NCBI GenBank assembly: GCA_008360975.2
Contig: CM039184.1
Span: forward strand, 49,876,797-49,940,796
Direction: 5' to 3'
Length of the DNA: 64,000 nucleotides
Source of the DNA: Lichenostomus cassidix
Taxonomy: Eukaryota > Chordata > Aves > Passeriformes > Meliphagidae
Shown here: positions 13,801 to 28,800 of the stretch, piece after piece
How positions within the stretch are numbered: the stretch's first letter is position 1
Layout: the number at the start of each line of letters is the position of its first letter
Position numbers and translations under genes: made by a program
Notes under the pieces: generated by a model
Database searches by the model: none
Seen by the model: only the letters and a program-made list of their open reading frames with translations
Told to the model about the DNA's origin: nothing

Positions 13801-16800
13801 GAAAAACAATATTTTTACTGCAGTACTGAAGAAAACCATCATAATACAGCAATAATCCATTAGAGAGCGCTGTTGATCTAGAAATCCTTCCCTGTCTCAA
13901 GTTTGCAGTTGAGCCAGTAATTATCAGGCAAATCTGTCCAGGGATGTCCTCAAATCCTGTTCATATTGGAATTCACGTCCATACTAGACTCCCGGAGAGC
14001 CTTAGAGGGGTTTATTATAACTGCAGTGCTAAAAGACACCTGTTTAGACTTCTTACAATGTTGAAATGAGATTGGATCGAGCTGATTCATTGATTTCTAA
14101 TAAACTTGATAGAGGAGAGTCTGCTGTTACTTTAAAAAAAAATTCTTCAGTGTTAAAAGTGGAGAATATCCTAAGCCAAATGCCAAATCGTAACATAACC
14201 ACCATGAACTTTGTGAAGTTCAGATTGGGATCAGAACATCATGTCTCAGGCCCCTTTCTAGTTAAAAAGTGATTGGTTTAGCTTGAACTTCTGGCAGTGA
14301 TATAGTGCTAGTATGAAACCATCAATTTCTTTGACTCATGTAGTGTAAATTTCTTAAACTTCCTATCTTGAGCAAAAGTGAAAAATAAATTGTACAGAAT
14401 CAATTTGTTCAACCTGCAGCTTGCTGAAATTCCCATTTCAGTTTCAAAGTCATTCGTGCTTAAATAAATACATGTAATCTGATCCTTCATGACAGTTGAA
14501 ACATTGGCTTGAAATATCAGTCTGCTGTGGTGATGCCAATGATAACCTTCCCTCTGTTACCATCAGAAGGGCTCTGACAGATGCTTGTCTGGTCTGCTTG
14601 AATATATCCTCTTTCTTAGGCTATATTTAAGATTCACTGGTACCTAAAGTCAGGGAAGGCCTAGGTGTCATAGTGTTTGTGCTAGAAGAATTTGGCTTTG
14701 AAAAGAGAAATCAGGATCATCTTGTTACTACTTTGGGTGGTTAGATGTATTTACCTGGGATATTTAAGTAATATTTGCCAAATATAAAGGTGGGGGAATG
14801 GTATGACTGTGAGCCATAATAATTTGTGACATGTTTTCTCCATGCATGACTCCAAGTTAAAGCTAGAATGGTGATGAGTATTCTCTTTGTTATGTATAAG
14901 CAATAATATCCATTACTTATTAAAAACCTCTTGCTTCATTTTGGCTCAATGTTCCTATTGATTTCAGAGGGTTTTCTGTTTTGTCAAAGATTGAAATGAT
15001 TTGCTCTGTGGCAGATGGAAATGTTTATTCATGTTGAATGAACCAGTAAGGGTGCCTAGTAATTTTCATTTCCTCTGTAATGCTAATGGTGCACTTAAAG
15101 CAAAACTGGACAACACCAAAAGATGCATTACAAGAAAAGATATTAAACAGGCAGAAAATGGCAAAGAGTGGGATAATGTAGAGAACTGATACAAGGATAA
15201 CTGAAAGCCGAAGATGATGCTTGAGGCTGACATTTTGAAAGAGAGGAAGTGATGTGAAGGCCAGTGGAAGGAAGCAGAAAGGATGTGTGCATGTGACTCT
15301 GTCTGCATTAGAGCTGAAATATATTCTTATCTCTGTTGAGAAACACAGGCTTAATGAGGAGTGGTTTTGAGCAACCTGATCCAGTGAAAGATGCCCCTGT
15401 TGGATATGTGCTTCAGGGGGATTGGATTAGATGATCTTTAATAGTCCTCTCTAACCCAAACCTTTCTATGATACTATGAAATTCAGTGACAGAGAAAATG
15501 TGGTTGGGATTCAGGGACAGACTTGGAAGTATTTGGGTGTACAGCAATGGGAATTTATAATGATACTCTGCAAAGAGGATTGTTCATTAGGAAATGTTCT
15601 GTTTTTACCTGGAGAAAATGGAACCCTGATTAATAATCAAGAACATGATGAATGAGAAAGAAATCCTTAAAAAAAAGAAGTATCTATTAAGAACAGTCAA
15701 AAGCGTTTAACAATGGAAGGTTACCAAAGAAGACCAGTTAAATGAAGTCCTGAAAGATGAGTAGAAATGGTTGGTTGGCATGCTAAAGCATCATGATAAA
15801 GTCATTTTAATGTATGCAGATTCTTTGGTGTGTCATCGTGATTATATTTGTGAATATAATGAGTACAAGGTGATGGCAACAGCAATATGAAAGAAAATTG
15901 GACAGAGGAGTTGAATGCAAGTTGATCAGAAAGGGAAATATTTACTTAAAAGTTTTCAGATCTAATGAGAAACCCTGAGCAAAGCAACTGAGAGTCTTGA
16001 GAAGGAAGCTAGGGAAAAAGATGGCAGAGTAAAGGTAACAAAAGGAAGCAGGAGGAGGAATGAAAAGACTGTTCAGATGGTTGATAGACAGTGAGAGGAG
16101 AGGGAAGTGCCTGGTATGTATTGGGGTGTAGAAGTGGAAGGAGGAATTATTATTAAGAAGGAAAAAACAAGAAGCACAATCCTTGTAACTGAGTTCCTCC
16201 TGTTCCCCATCCTCATCTCCCCTGCTCCAAGAACATGTGTGCTTTCAGAGATTTTATGAAGATAAACTGTTATTTGTAATAACTGGGAAACTCTAAAGAA
16301 ACTTTGTTGTAGTTGATTGCTAGTGCAGACTGTGATCAAACATGGTTACAAACATACAACTGAGCATGTCCTGAAATGCCTTAAATAGGTGGAGGTAACA
16401 GAAAAACAAAAAAACATTTGCTCTTTGTTGTTTGATTCATTCAGGCTTTGCTCTTCCTTCATAAAAATAGAAATCAGTAACAAATATTAAAAAGCAAAAA
16501 CAGAACAACCCAAATATATGCTGAACATTTTGGAAGTGGAAAGACGAATATGAATAAGTGTTTTAAGATAAAATATACTGATAATTTGATGACTTGGAGT
16601 GCAATCAAATGATCCAGCCTCTTTTAAATATATTTGTTTGCATGAAGCTGTAGTTGGGATGATAGATTAAGGTCATATCCCTAATTTTCCAGCAGTTCCT
16701 TGCAAGAAATTCATTCCAATTTTCCACACTCAAAAACATAGCAATGATCAATTCCTGCGCATGACATAAGAAATGACTGAACAGGAAATAACTTGAATTT

Positions 16801-19800
16801 TGTAAGAAAGCTTTTCTTTTTTTGTAAAAAATCTTCTGGTTTTGCTTGTTATAATACAAGGTGAATGATTACAACAAACCATGTTGAGTGAGGAAAAGGT
16901 TTGTTTTTGTTATGACAATTACTTATTCAGTTCTAAACTAACTGCACCCCTACTTCACAAAAGATTTAAAAAATAGATTTAAAATAACATGCTGCTAAAG
17001 TGGCTCAGTCAGAGAAGAAAAATGTGTGAATGGCCACCTTTGTGGGGAAGATCTGCATTTTCCATTAAAAAATAATTTTGTGTGATGTTATTCTAGGTTG
17101 TGGAAAATATTACTAAAGAACACTGAGAAGGGCATAAACAGGACTTCTGTCAAAAAAAGATTTGACAGTTAGTGTTAAGTTCTTCTACATGCAGCTAAAC
17201 TTTGACTCTGTGAGGATTTTTTCCTGTTCATTTGTTTTTATGCTATTAGGATCTCATTGAAATGTAAATACACTTAAAGTAGTCATGGAACCTGGTAGAA
17301 AGCCTAATGCTTCCACAATGACAAAAAGCTTTGTGATTAATCTGATTTGGAGTAAAGCTGTCAGTTTTTCAGTACTGCTCTGTCAAGCTTTATGGATGAC
17401 TAATACACATATTGCCAGCTACCTTGATCACTTAAAAATGAACAGTGAAGAAAAGTGGGATTTGTTTGAGTGTTATGAAGATTTTATGTAGTGGCAGAAC
17501 ACACGCATAAGCAATTGAAGAAGGTTTAAGTCTACTTGCCATAAGGCTATAACACTATTAATGCAGTGTTGGGGAAATCCATTTACTTCTAAGAGTACTG
17601 GAATTTCCCAAGGCTGTTGTCTATCACTATATGTGTTGCTTGTTTTTAAGAACTACTATCTTGGCTTCAAATCCTGTGGTAAAATAAGGTATTGGATCAG
17701 AAGCCCTAGATACAGGAACCAGAATGTTATGGGAACTTCCTTTTATAATTGTAGACTGGGTCTGCATTCATCTTTTTATTGTAAATCACATGAAAAAGCT
17801 TTTTCTGTATTCAATTAATCTGAAAGGTTGTATAATCACTACACTTAAATAAAAAAGTTTTCTTTTTTTGTATGTGTGTGCAACAAGAAGGTTTGAGGTG
17901 ACAATGAAACTTAAAGAAAAGTATTTTTCAACAATGCTTACATCTCTCTTCTTTCAATAGCTCGATATACTGTAGTATTAAATGCAGCTAGAACACTATT
18001 TGATTTCTGTTTAATTGTAAACATATTAGTCAGCTCTTATAGGAAACATGCCAAATAACTAGTCAGTGGCTTTTGTTTGCTTTTTCTCCTTTAAATTGAA
18101 GGCAGTGTAAAACACATTTTTCCCGTTCCTCTGTTATTTCTATGCATTTGCCACATTTGGTTCAGTTTACTGACTACTTTCTTCCTCAGCTTTCTTTTCC
18201 TTTACTTTATTTCACTTTAATTAAACTAATTAGCATAGCTAAAATACTAATACTTACATGAAGTTATACAGCCATTACAACAGTGAAGAGCAGAGCATTT
18301 TTGAGGCAGTGTAGACACCATATCCTCACTGAAATATTTGTTCCACAAACTTAGTTGCAAGGATGTTATGATCATCACAGAATCATCATAGAATGGCGTG
18401 GGTTGGAAGGGACCATCCCCCTGCCACGGGCAGTGATGCCACCTTCTAATGTCTGATCTAAACCTACTCTCTTTCAGTTTGGATCCATTCCCCCTTGTTC
18501 TCTCACTACATGCTATTGTAAAAAGTCCCTCTCCATCCTTCTCATGGGCTCCCCTTAAGTACTGAAAGGCTGCAGTTAGGTCACTCTAGAGCCTTATTTT
18601 CTTTGGGCTGGAAAAACTCAGTTTTCTCAGCCTTTCCTCATTGGAGAAGTGCTCCAGCCCTCTAATCATTTTGAAGGCCTTCTCTGAACTTGCTCCACCA
18701 GGTCCATATCCTTCCTGTGCTGAGGACCCCATAGCTGATGCTGCACTGCAGGTGAGCTCTCACCAGAGCAGAGCAGAGCAGAGCAGAGCAGAGCAGAGCA
18801 GAGCAGAGCAGAGGGGCAGAATCCCCTCCCTGGCCCTGCTGCCTACGGGGCTTTGGATGCAGCCCAGGACACATATGGCTTTCTGGGCTGTGAGTGCACA
18901 TGGCTGGGTCATGTCCAGCCTCTCACCCACCAGCACTCCCAAATCCCTTACAGCAGGGCTACTCTGGATCTGTTCATCCCCAGCCTGTGCTAAAACTGGG
19001 GGTTGTTCTGACCCAGATGCAACACCTCACTTGGCCTTATTAAACCTCATGAGGTTCCCATGGGCCACTTCTCAAGCTTGTCCAAGCCTCTCTGGATGTC
19101 ATCCTGTACCTTGGGAGTGTCAACTGCACCACTCAACCTGGTGTCATCAGCAAATTTGCTGAGGGTGCATTTGATCCCTTCATCCATGTCATTAACAAAG
19201 GTATGAAGTAACACTGGTCCCAATACAGATCCATGAGGGGCAGCACTTGTCACTGATGTCCAGTGGGTGTCTGAGCCATTGACCACTACCCTCTGGATGT
19301 GACTGTCCAACTAATCCCTCATCCATTGTACAGTACACTCATCCAATCAGGCTGTCTGCAATTTGAGAGATGTGGGGGTCTGTGTCAAAGGCTTTACAGA
19401 AGCTCAGAAAAATGACATCTCTAACTCTTCCCTTGTCCACCCATGTAGTCATTCCATCATAGGAGGCCACTAGGTTACTTAGGCAAGACTTTCCCTTGAT
19501 GAAGGCAAGCTAGCTGTTTCAAACCTCAGTCTTCACAAATCTCAGTCTTCTCCTCATCTGTTGTCACCAGATTTCCATGGTAGAGTATGTGAATTCCATG
19601 TCATAATTAGTTAAAAATACTGTGACATGCGAGTTCAAATTTTTCATTGTTTAGTATATATATGTTCTGTTACTAATTTTCCAGGTTTGAAAGCCATTAC
19701 AACTCAATTAAGTAAATGTGGTTTCTGAATTCAGTCTATAATTCCTGTGGCAGAGCTCAGACATGTAATGTCACAAAAGGATATTTTTCTCTTTTGGTAC

Positions 19801-22800
19801 GTTGCCTATATGATAAAGCACTAAGTTGTATGGATATCCTTCTGTGAAAGGTAACAGAGAGGTGGGGGCTATTCTTTTGTCCAGTCTGAAGTGGAAAAGC
19901 AATATTGCTGAAGACTAGGATTTGCCTAATCTATGACAAGTATCATCAGATGAGTACTGGCGGACACTTTATGATGATTAAAATTTTCTCCTTGGTTGCA
20001 AAACTAAATAAAATGCATTAGTGTGCACCAGCAGGAGACCAAATATGTCTGAAAGATATGTCTGTAATTTGTTAATGTGCCTTGTAGCTGACACTGTAAT
20101 GCCTTGAACTCCAAGCACGTAAAATCAAGTGATTGATCATAATGCATTTAGCTTGCAATAGCTGATCAAGCAGGAAATGCACGGTGTTCATAGAGAAAAC
20201 AGTTTTGGCATTCATGGATTTCTGTTGTTACTTGGTGGTGATTTTCAAGATTGAGTGGTCTTACTTCAGTCTCTCTTTGGAGTTCATCGGAGTAAGGACC
20301 ATTGCAACTTGTTGAAAATACCCAGAATTTGTAGCACCCCCTCCCTTTTTTGCTCTTCATACTTTTTCAGCCCCCACCCTTTTTGTACAAATGCTTAATT
20401 CAAGAATTGCTTGCAATTTGCTTGCTCCAAAGATGTTCTTTTCTACACTACATGGGCTGGAAAGGGGAGCAGTATCTTTGATGGCAGTGCAGAGAGAGCA
20501 GGTTGGAGTTGCTATTGGACTACTAAAATAATTAGACCATTGGAGTTTCCATTAGCTATGCAAAGTGGATGGCTTAAAATAAGAATTATAGAGATTATCT
20601 TTAAAATACTAAGATCTTTAATATCATTGTAGCTCAAGTGACATTTTACTATTTTTGGACCATAAATATTTTATTTTTCTTCATCTGTGCTGGTTTCTTT
20701 ATATTGTTTGGAGCAGTATGGTATTGTTCAAATAATAACAAAAGATTATTTTCTCTACTCCACTATCTTATATCTACAAATTTTATTCTAAATAAATGAA
20801 CCATCCTTATAGCAAAAGGAAGAGAATTTATGATTTACAGCTTAGTACAAATGTGGGATACAAATACCCCAGTGTGCTTTCTCAGCAATAATTTCTGTCC
20901 CTGGTTAATAAATTGCTAGGCTAACAAATTTGAACTTAATCAACTCAAACTGCATTCTTACTGGATGAAACACTTCAATGTCATGGTTATTAAATTAAAT
21001 TCTCCCTCAAATATTTTGCATACAAAATAACATTTTGTTAGAGATGGCACATTTTAAAACTCATTCATTAAAAATCAGTATATCTTAGAGGTATTTCCAG
21101 AAAACTTCAGTGAAAAGTTATTTCCGTCTCAGCATGTGGGTCAGGACCCCTCAGGGATCCATCAGAATGATTGATTGATTGATTGATTGATTGATACCTA
21201 ATGCTTGTAAGGAAACATATACAAAATGTTACATGCACTGAATAGCAGAAAAAAAAAGTCAAGTTTTGTTACCTCCTCTTTAGATGGAAGGTTGTCAAAA
21301 CACTTGACAGTTGGCAGCCAGAGAACTATGTGAACAGGCCTGGACAGTGGTTGATAGGAAAATATATTCAGGAAAATATATTGAAAGCAATGATTCAGGA
21401 AATAAAAAGTAGAAATAATCTTGTTTGAATTGTGAGTCATGCCTAGTGATGTACATTAGTATGTTTTGAGCATTTCAAAAAACTTTGGTTTGGTTTGTTT
21501 TTCTTGGTTCTTTTCTCCCTCTTGGTAAACCTTTTCATTGTACTTCTGTGGCATTTTCAATAAAATTACTTTGAAAAAAAAATGTTGAGCCAAATAATGC
21601 AATGGCCAACAAGTGTGTTTTACTCATGGAGATAAACACTTTAATTATTGACTTTGCTAATCCTTTTGGGGATTCTGGCATATTATATTTAATTATTGCA
21701 TTAAATTGATTGTATGTCCACTTCTTTGTTTAAGGTGAGTTAGGCTATTAAAAAAATACTACAAAAAGTAGTATAGTGCTGCTATCTGTTAGCTATGACT
21801 GTATTTCAGTTATCACAAAATTGTCACTACCAGCTAGTGTTTCCAAATTATAGAGGTTTCTATGCTCTGCAGGCAGGCAGAGAGGAGTCTGAATCCACTA
21901 TACTGCATTTGTCCACATTTATCCTTGTCTGTGGTTTAAGTCCAGTATGCAGACCTGTGATAGAGATACATGAGTGACATTTAAAAGAGGTTTGAAGCAG
22001 AGTGGCTGTATTGGTATAATAAATGTGGCTTTGTGTCCTGCATCCTGGTTCACTATCGGCCTGTCTGGCACTTATTTGAGAGGCTCTGCAGGATGTTGTG
22101 TGTATGATGCTTTTTCCAGCTGAGGGCTGTAATTCCTTGCCATGGGGTCACAAAGAAGTTCAAAGGCAGATAAAATGACAGCAGTCAGCAACAGCAGCTC
22201 AGTTCCTGCAACACAGGAGTAATTGCAACCCATTATTACAATTGACTCTCGCTTCTTTCCCCTGAAGGAACTGAGCAGCTGCCAATTTACTGGGTTGCAA
22301 GAAAACTGATGAGACAGGAGACGGGGGTCATAACAAAAGTTAAGAAACTGATCAAGGCAAAATTCATTAGTCCTGAGTAGCCAGAAGAGAAGAGAAGGAG
22401 ACAGTGCTGTGACTGGTTATCACAGATACCCATGTGGGAGAAGGATTCTGACTTCCAGGTTTGTTTGTTTCACCTTGCACTTCTTTTCTTCACAAAACGA
22501 AGCAAGGGGGATTCTACAATCTTTTATCTTATTTTGTAAAAATCAAGCCAACTACACAGCAGAAGGCAGGGACCCCTTTATGAGACTTACCTAGAAAGGG
22601 TTTATTTCAGCCTGAGTAAGTGTATCAATTGGTTTTTTTGTGCAAAAAAACTTATAAAAGGGATGATCTACAACTTGTTAGGTTTTGTTTAACAACAATG
22701 TGCAGTTGGATGGTCTTTAGGTACTTGCTTGTAGTAAATACATAAAATTAGCAGTGTGAAACTTGCGTGTCTTTATTGGTGTTCTCAGCAATAAATGCTA

Positions 22801-25800
22801 ATGTAGAAATGACAGTGTTACATGCAGAAATGAAATGGTTACTCCTACACAAAGCTGTGTTTCAGACTTTATTTCTTCATCCTTCTCTCACTGGTGTGGT
22901 ATGGAATATCAGAAACATATATCTTAATATATGCAAGTGGAGATGTAGGGGAATTTTACAGAGAGAAGAAAAGGTAAAGGTTAATAGAGTTCACCGTAGA
23001 TACAAAACCAGAGGATGTTATCTCATCACAGTTCTGTGTGATTCTGTGGTGCTGTTCAGGTGTTCTAATTGTGCAGGTCTTTTATCCTCACACCTAAATT
23101 TCATTCTCCTACACTGCATGTAGATGTATTTTAAAATTAACCTTAACAGGCACGTACAGATTATGTTGTAGCTGCTTGTCCTTCTAAATAGAAAAGTTAA
23201 AGATGCATTGCATTTTCAGTATATATGGGGCCGTTTAAGGAAAGCTGTTGCTTGTAGGATCTATACACAGATACCTGGGGTGAATCTCTATCTCTTTGAA
23301 TGTCAGCTGGAGCTTTGCCATTCATGTCAATTGCCAGTTTTTCTTTTTAGTGCAGTATTTTGTTTCATTCCTGAATTCTTCATCCTGGTTTCTTAAATGA
23401 CAAGTTCATGCTGAGAAAATATACCTTCTGCTAACTTCAGTGTGTTTGCAGATTGCAGCTGCCCATTCCTACTAATATAGAAGGTTTTTTTGGTAGTTTT
23501 CCTGTTCTTAAAAATCATTGTAGCATGTTACAAGCCTCCCCACCCACAAATGGTACAAAGTGCTGCTGCTGGGTTTCTGAATGTCCTAAATTGGAGTGAT
23601 TTTGTAATTCTAGTTCTATTTTTATAATTCGTGAGATTCTCTTTTATGTGTTATCTTGATCGAGTTTTTGCAATTTTGATGCAACTTGTGTGTGATGAGA
23701 TGCATCTGCACAGCTTCAGTTATGAGCCAGCACAGCATTTTTATCACTGTGCTTCCCCATGAAATGAAGTGGGGTTCAGTTTGCTGGTTTCTAGGTCAGG
23801 ATGTTGCTGTACAATCAGCCTGTAAATCAGTGCTTCCTGGTTTGCTGCTCACTTTCCATGAACAAATTGCCCCTACAGGTGCTGCCCTTCACTAATCACT
23901 GATTTGTAAGGAATCTTGGCTAATCTGAGCACAGCAATATGTGTGTGTTTCAAAATTATTATTTTTTATTATTATTGCATAATTTTGAAGGCTATTCTAG
24001 CACAACATTCAGGAAAGAAATAAGTAGTAATCTAGGCCTGTTGCCCCTACCCAAGAATTACTGACAAGTTTTGTTTTCTCAGTTTCTCATTAAATTCAGG
24101 TGAGTGAGATTTATTTCTTGCTTGTAAGGATTTGGGCTTGAGTGAGAGACTCACGAAGCGAAAAGAATGTAGAAGACAGGTGGAATCATTGTGCTACAAG
24201 GGAGCCATGTGTCTGTAGCTTATTGCGGGTCCTGGAAGACCTCCCTGTGCTGTTCAGTGGGTGACAACAGGAAGCTTAGTAAAACAAACAGAAAATAAAT
24301 GTGAAAATGGTGATAACTTATTACAGATATTATTGTTAGTGTTCTTTCTATTAACTAGCTGTCTCGACAGTACCACAGAGTATAAAAGTTATTTGAAAGA
24401 AGTATGTGGTGGGATTTTTTTATGGATTTTGGTTTGTTTTTAACTTTTAATTTGCTGAAGTACATTTTTTAGAGAATGGTTGCTCCATATTTTTACAGAT
24501 AATTTGTACTTTTCTGTTAGATATTAGCCTTTGCTTCTCATTAGCAGAAAATAATTTAATTGAAAGCTTGAATTTCCTTTATTTTTACATAGTGTGTTTC
24601 TCGCTCATAATTTGCAATGGGAGGAGATATTAATGAAAAATTTAGATTATATTTATTATGAAAAAGGCATTTTGTTTGTGTTGAAGGGTATATTAATTCT
24701 ACATACAGTCCTGAAAAACATGAGTATAGTGCAGATATTTTAGAGCTGGATTCTTCTTTAGCTGTGATGGTTGCCCATCTTAGCTTTGATCGTTGTAAAA
24801 TCCAAATTAAAAAGAAAATCAGTAAAATCAAGTGGCAATGGCTTTTACATGAACTCATAATAAAATTTATTTACAATAGATTTACTAGGAATTCAGTAAT
24901 CTCTATAAGTATTTAACACTGTAACCACTTCAGTATTTAAGCAATGAAAAGTAGATTGCTTGTTTGTAAACTGTATTGATTTTTGGAACTCTTTTACATA
25001 TTTGCTTTTAAACTAACTGGGTTTTTTATGTAAAATCATTACCTTCATGACATTAAGCCTAGGCAAGTATGAAAGTGGATAGCTGCTAAGCAGTAGCTCT
25101 GTGTGTGTCCATTAGTGATCTTGCTTTACAAAAATTCAAAATAGTTTCCCTGCATTTATCTGCTATTTTCATCTTAGTAATGTAAAGACAAATTAGTATT
25201 GGTGAATCTAAAGCCAGCAGAAGATCTTTTCTTTGTAAACAAAACCAAACCAACCAATGCCTCAAAACAAGCAAACAAAGCCCCAAAACCACCCCACTCT
25301 ATTTTTGGCTGAACTAAATGCAAGGAGGATGTCTTCCCAGGAGAGATGATGCTGAGATAACTGAGTGGGTTAGGAAAGATGTGTGCTTATAAAAAGCTGC
25401 TGTGCAGCATTGCTGTTGTCATGGCATCAACCCTCTCTTGGTCCAGGCACAGAAGAATGTATGGCAAAACTGTTGGTGCTGCTGTCCCTTCACTATTGTA
25501 GGACAAGTCATACAGAAATGGGAAGGATTCACAAATCATTATTTGGTCTCCTAAGGTTTCTGGTTCCAGGCATTAGTGGGAAGTTGCTGCTTTACATTGG
25601 CTTCTAGAAAAGGTCTGAACCTCCATGAAGTCTGACACATTCTTCAAAGTTAATGAATATGAGTGCACACTCTCAACACTTAGATCTTCTATTAAATATT
25701 TATTTATGCATTTCACAAGAAAAAACATTTTTCTTTTTTGGTCCAGGTAGTTCAAAAATTTCTGAATTTAAAATTTTAACCAATCTGGAATTTTATGGAG

Positions 25801-28800
25801 TTTAATGTTTCTTTCCTGCAAAGGTGAACATTTATTAAATAGATAAGAGTTTATACTGTCTGACCACAAGCTTTTGTGTGGGTCTATACTATCCTTAGCT
25901 TATTTATTTCCTCTTTAAACTGAAGATCATAATGTGACTTGCCAAAGTCAAACTTTTATCTTCATGGCTCTCAAAGCAGAAGGTGTCTAAAATCTCCCAA
26001 GCTGGAAAAAGTAGCTAGCACAGTCCAGAGATCTCCATATTTCATGTGATTTATTCATTTATTCTTATAAGGTGTGTGTGGTGTGTGTGTGTGTCTTCTT
26101 GCAATATACATGATCTCAGAAGAGTAATTCAGTTTGATAGGATCAGAAATCTAAACTGTTCATTTTATCAATATCAGCTAGGAAATACCATAGGGATCCA
26201 GTTATGATAAAATAAGATATACTTGAATAAATTTAGATAGCCATACATATATTTTTTAAAAGATATGAAAATGTCTATAATTATTAGTCCTATTTGGATG
26301 GCCTTTTTTTTTTTTTTATTAATTGCCCTTTGTAAATATTTTGAGTCATGCAGATTACTTGGAAATTAGGTTTGTGAGTAAAAACAAGCTTTGGAGAACT
26401 TTCTCCATCAGGGGATGCTATTTTTGTTTGTGATTATTGAAATCATATGAATTATGTTAGTTATTAATTATTTCTACTTGTGAAATATAAAATTAAAATT
26501 TAATTTATTAAAGAAGGAGGGAGTAAATAAAATAAGTCTTTGTATTTACTGTGAGGACCATTTATCTTAGCCCCTGACTCTTTGCAGTCGGTAGGTAAAA
26601 GCACTGTGCTTGGTCAATAATACTTTACTGTCAGTATCATATTTGTTTATCTCCATGGGCAAATTTTGGAGGAAAGCAGAAACTCCATTATTTTAAGGTT
26701 TTCTTGGTTCATTAGGGGAATTTTGCCAGTGGGGATATCATATCAGTTTTCTCTCTTATCTAGTGACAATTGTACTAAAAGGTCTATGAAAAGGTTTGTC
26801 AATTTTGTGTGACAGCTCTTGTAGATTTTAAGGTATTGCAAAAATGTCCACAACTTGTTCACTTTTTTTATTAGTTTGTGTGGATTATGAATACATAACA
26901 AGATCATTGGTGTGTATGTAAAGCTTTGGCAAGAAAATGATAAGGATATGAATTCAGAAAATTATAGCTATATGTGGTATTTTAAAATTCACTGATCCTT
27001 CTGGTCTCCAGAATAGTCTTGCTAAATCTAAGAAGGTTTCCATTAATGAGGCACTTCCAAAGAAGAGTCCAGATGGCTACTTAAAATTGTAATAGTAATA
27101 TCTATGCTGAAAAATGTCCCTGTATGAACAGGAGTTGCTCTGGGTGCTCCTTGCAGGGAACTGTTTAAGACTGTGAATTTGAGATGGTGGCTATAGGGAT
27201 AGCTTTTTTAGCTAAATGGAAAAAAAGGTGAAAGGGGTCAAACACTAAAGGTGAGGAAAGGTGAGATGTTTTCATGTAATTTTAGATTTTACATAAGTTA
27301 AACTGGTATCCCTTTAGGACGAAAAATATGTGAATTAAGTGGCAAGAAATGGGCTCCAAAATGGAATGGGTTTCCATGTGTTAGAAGTTGTGTATCTTAA
27401 GGAACATGATTGCCTTTTTAAATGAGACAATATTACGAATAGCCATTGGAATAAAAATAAAGGTGAAAGCCTTGAATATAAGCTATACTTGCTCCTGACA
27501 GGCTTTGACTTTTATTTACGTGTTTATTTAGCTGTAATATCTTTATGTCATCTCATGATTTTTCATGAAGCAGCAAAAGCAAAGATCATAGCCGAGGCAG
27601 CTGCAGTGGCTTCAGCCTCTCTGGCTAATAAGATGCAGATTTCTGAATGATCTCCATGGTGCAGAGAAGCCCTGCTGGAAAGGAGTTACTGTAGTTGTTC
27701 AAACTGGAACTTTGCCTACAATTGTCTTTTGTCTGTCTGTGGCATGGGAGTGGGGGACACAACAAAGAGAGCAAGTTTATTTCTCTTGCTTGGTGTCTGT
27801 CAGGGTACTTGGGAAGATAGCAAGGCAGGTTTTGTATGAGCTGTTATCAGTTTGGTTTTGATGCTTGGTTCTGTCTTGTGTGCCTCAGATGTGAGATTAT
27901 TGCTTTCCTAGTATGTTGAGTGACAAGAGAAAGCATGTGTCTGAGGAATGGAATATGGCCTGAATCACACTTTCTGTGATTCATCTGAGCTCTGAATTCT
28001 AGAATAGTTGAAGAATTCAGTTCGTTCTGTATATTTCTAAAGCAGGAACGCAAATGACTATGGTACCTTTAAGTCATGAACTCCACTTTCTGCTAATAAC
28101 TTTAAATTGCTTTTTGTTAAAATGTACAACTTTATGTAGAATTCGTGTTCTTATATTGATGCAACAACTTGCACAGCTTGTTTCTGAAGTAATATACTTT
28201 GCATGCATAAAAATTATTTGTAATGGCAAAGCATGGTTGCAGCATGGATTGTTTCTTCCCCTTTTCTTTCAGCATGCTTCTGCAGACATGAATATTTGTA
28301 ATGACGATCTTTTCTCTACTGTCTGTTGTCTTCTTGCTTTGTTTTTGAGGATTAAGAAATAGAAGTGTTTGTGTCTCTTGGCTTTGAACATCCCCTTCCA
28401 GACTGCATCATCTTGTCTGAGTTCACTGTGACCATACACTGAAGCCTTTCCTTCTGGGACTGGGCAGTAAGGAAGTGGGGAAACCTAAACTCTGTGTTTT
28501 CTGTTCTGACCTACTTCCCTTAAATCTTGCTCAGACTGAAGATTCATTGGCTGCTATTATGCTGAAATTGATTGAAGCCAAGCATCTATCTAGAGTAAGA
28601 ACTTGGGGTTACATGGGGAGACAGATGCTGTTGTGATTATGGAAACCTAATTTTTGTGAAGAACTCAACTAAAACCCTTTGAAAATTCAAAGAAGATCTG
28701 TGTGAAATAACATGACCTTGATTACAGATCTCTGCACCCCTCTAATCATGGGAAAACTGGGCTTTATTTCTAACACATTAATTTTACCCAATTTTAATAT

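Larger units (their letters stand above)
18371..19525 (-). mobile_element. 5'-truncated CR1 LINE, minus strand
   Basis: The plus-strand left end carries ATCATAGAAT-type units followed by GGTTGGAAGGGACC, the reverse complement of the CR1 3' terminus. Reading on the minus strand, about 1.15 kb covers the end of the reverse-transcriptase ORF and the 3' tail. Sequence similarity fades near 19525, which I take as the 5' truncation point. Composition is GC-richer than the host intron. The copy is inactive: truncated, with an in-frame stop and later frame loss. It is the largest mobile element in the window. Confidence 0.92.

Noticed and set aside
18641..19162. Longest open frame in the window (173 codons, plus strand), overlapped by minus-strand frames
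   Set aside because: It runs antisense through the CR1 copy and its GAGCA tandem; the repeated AEQSR peptide is the microsatellite. Not a gene.
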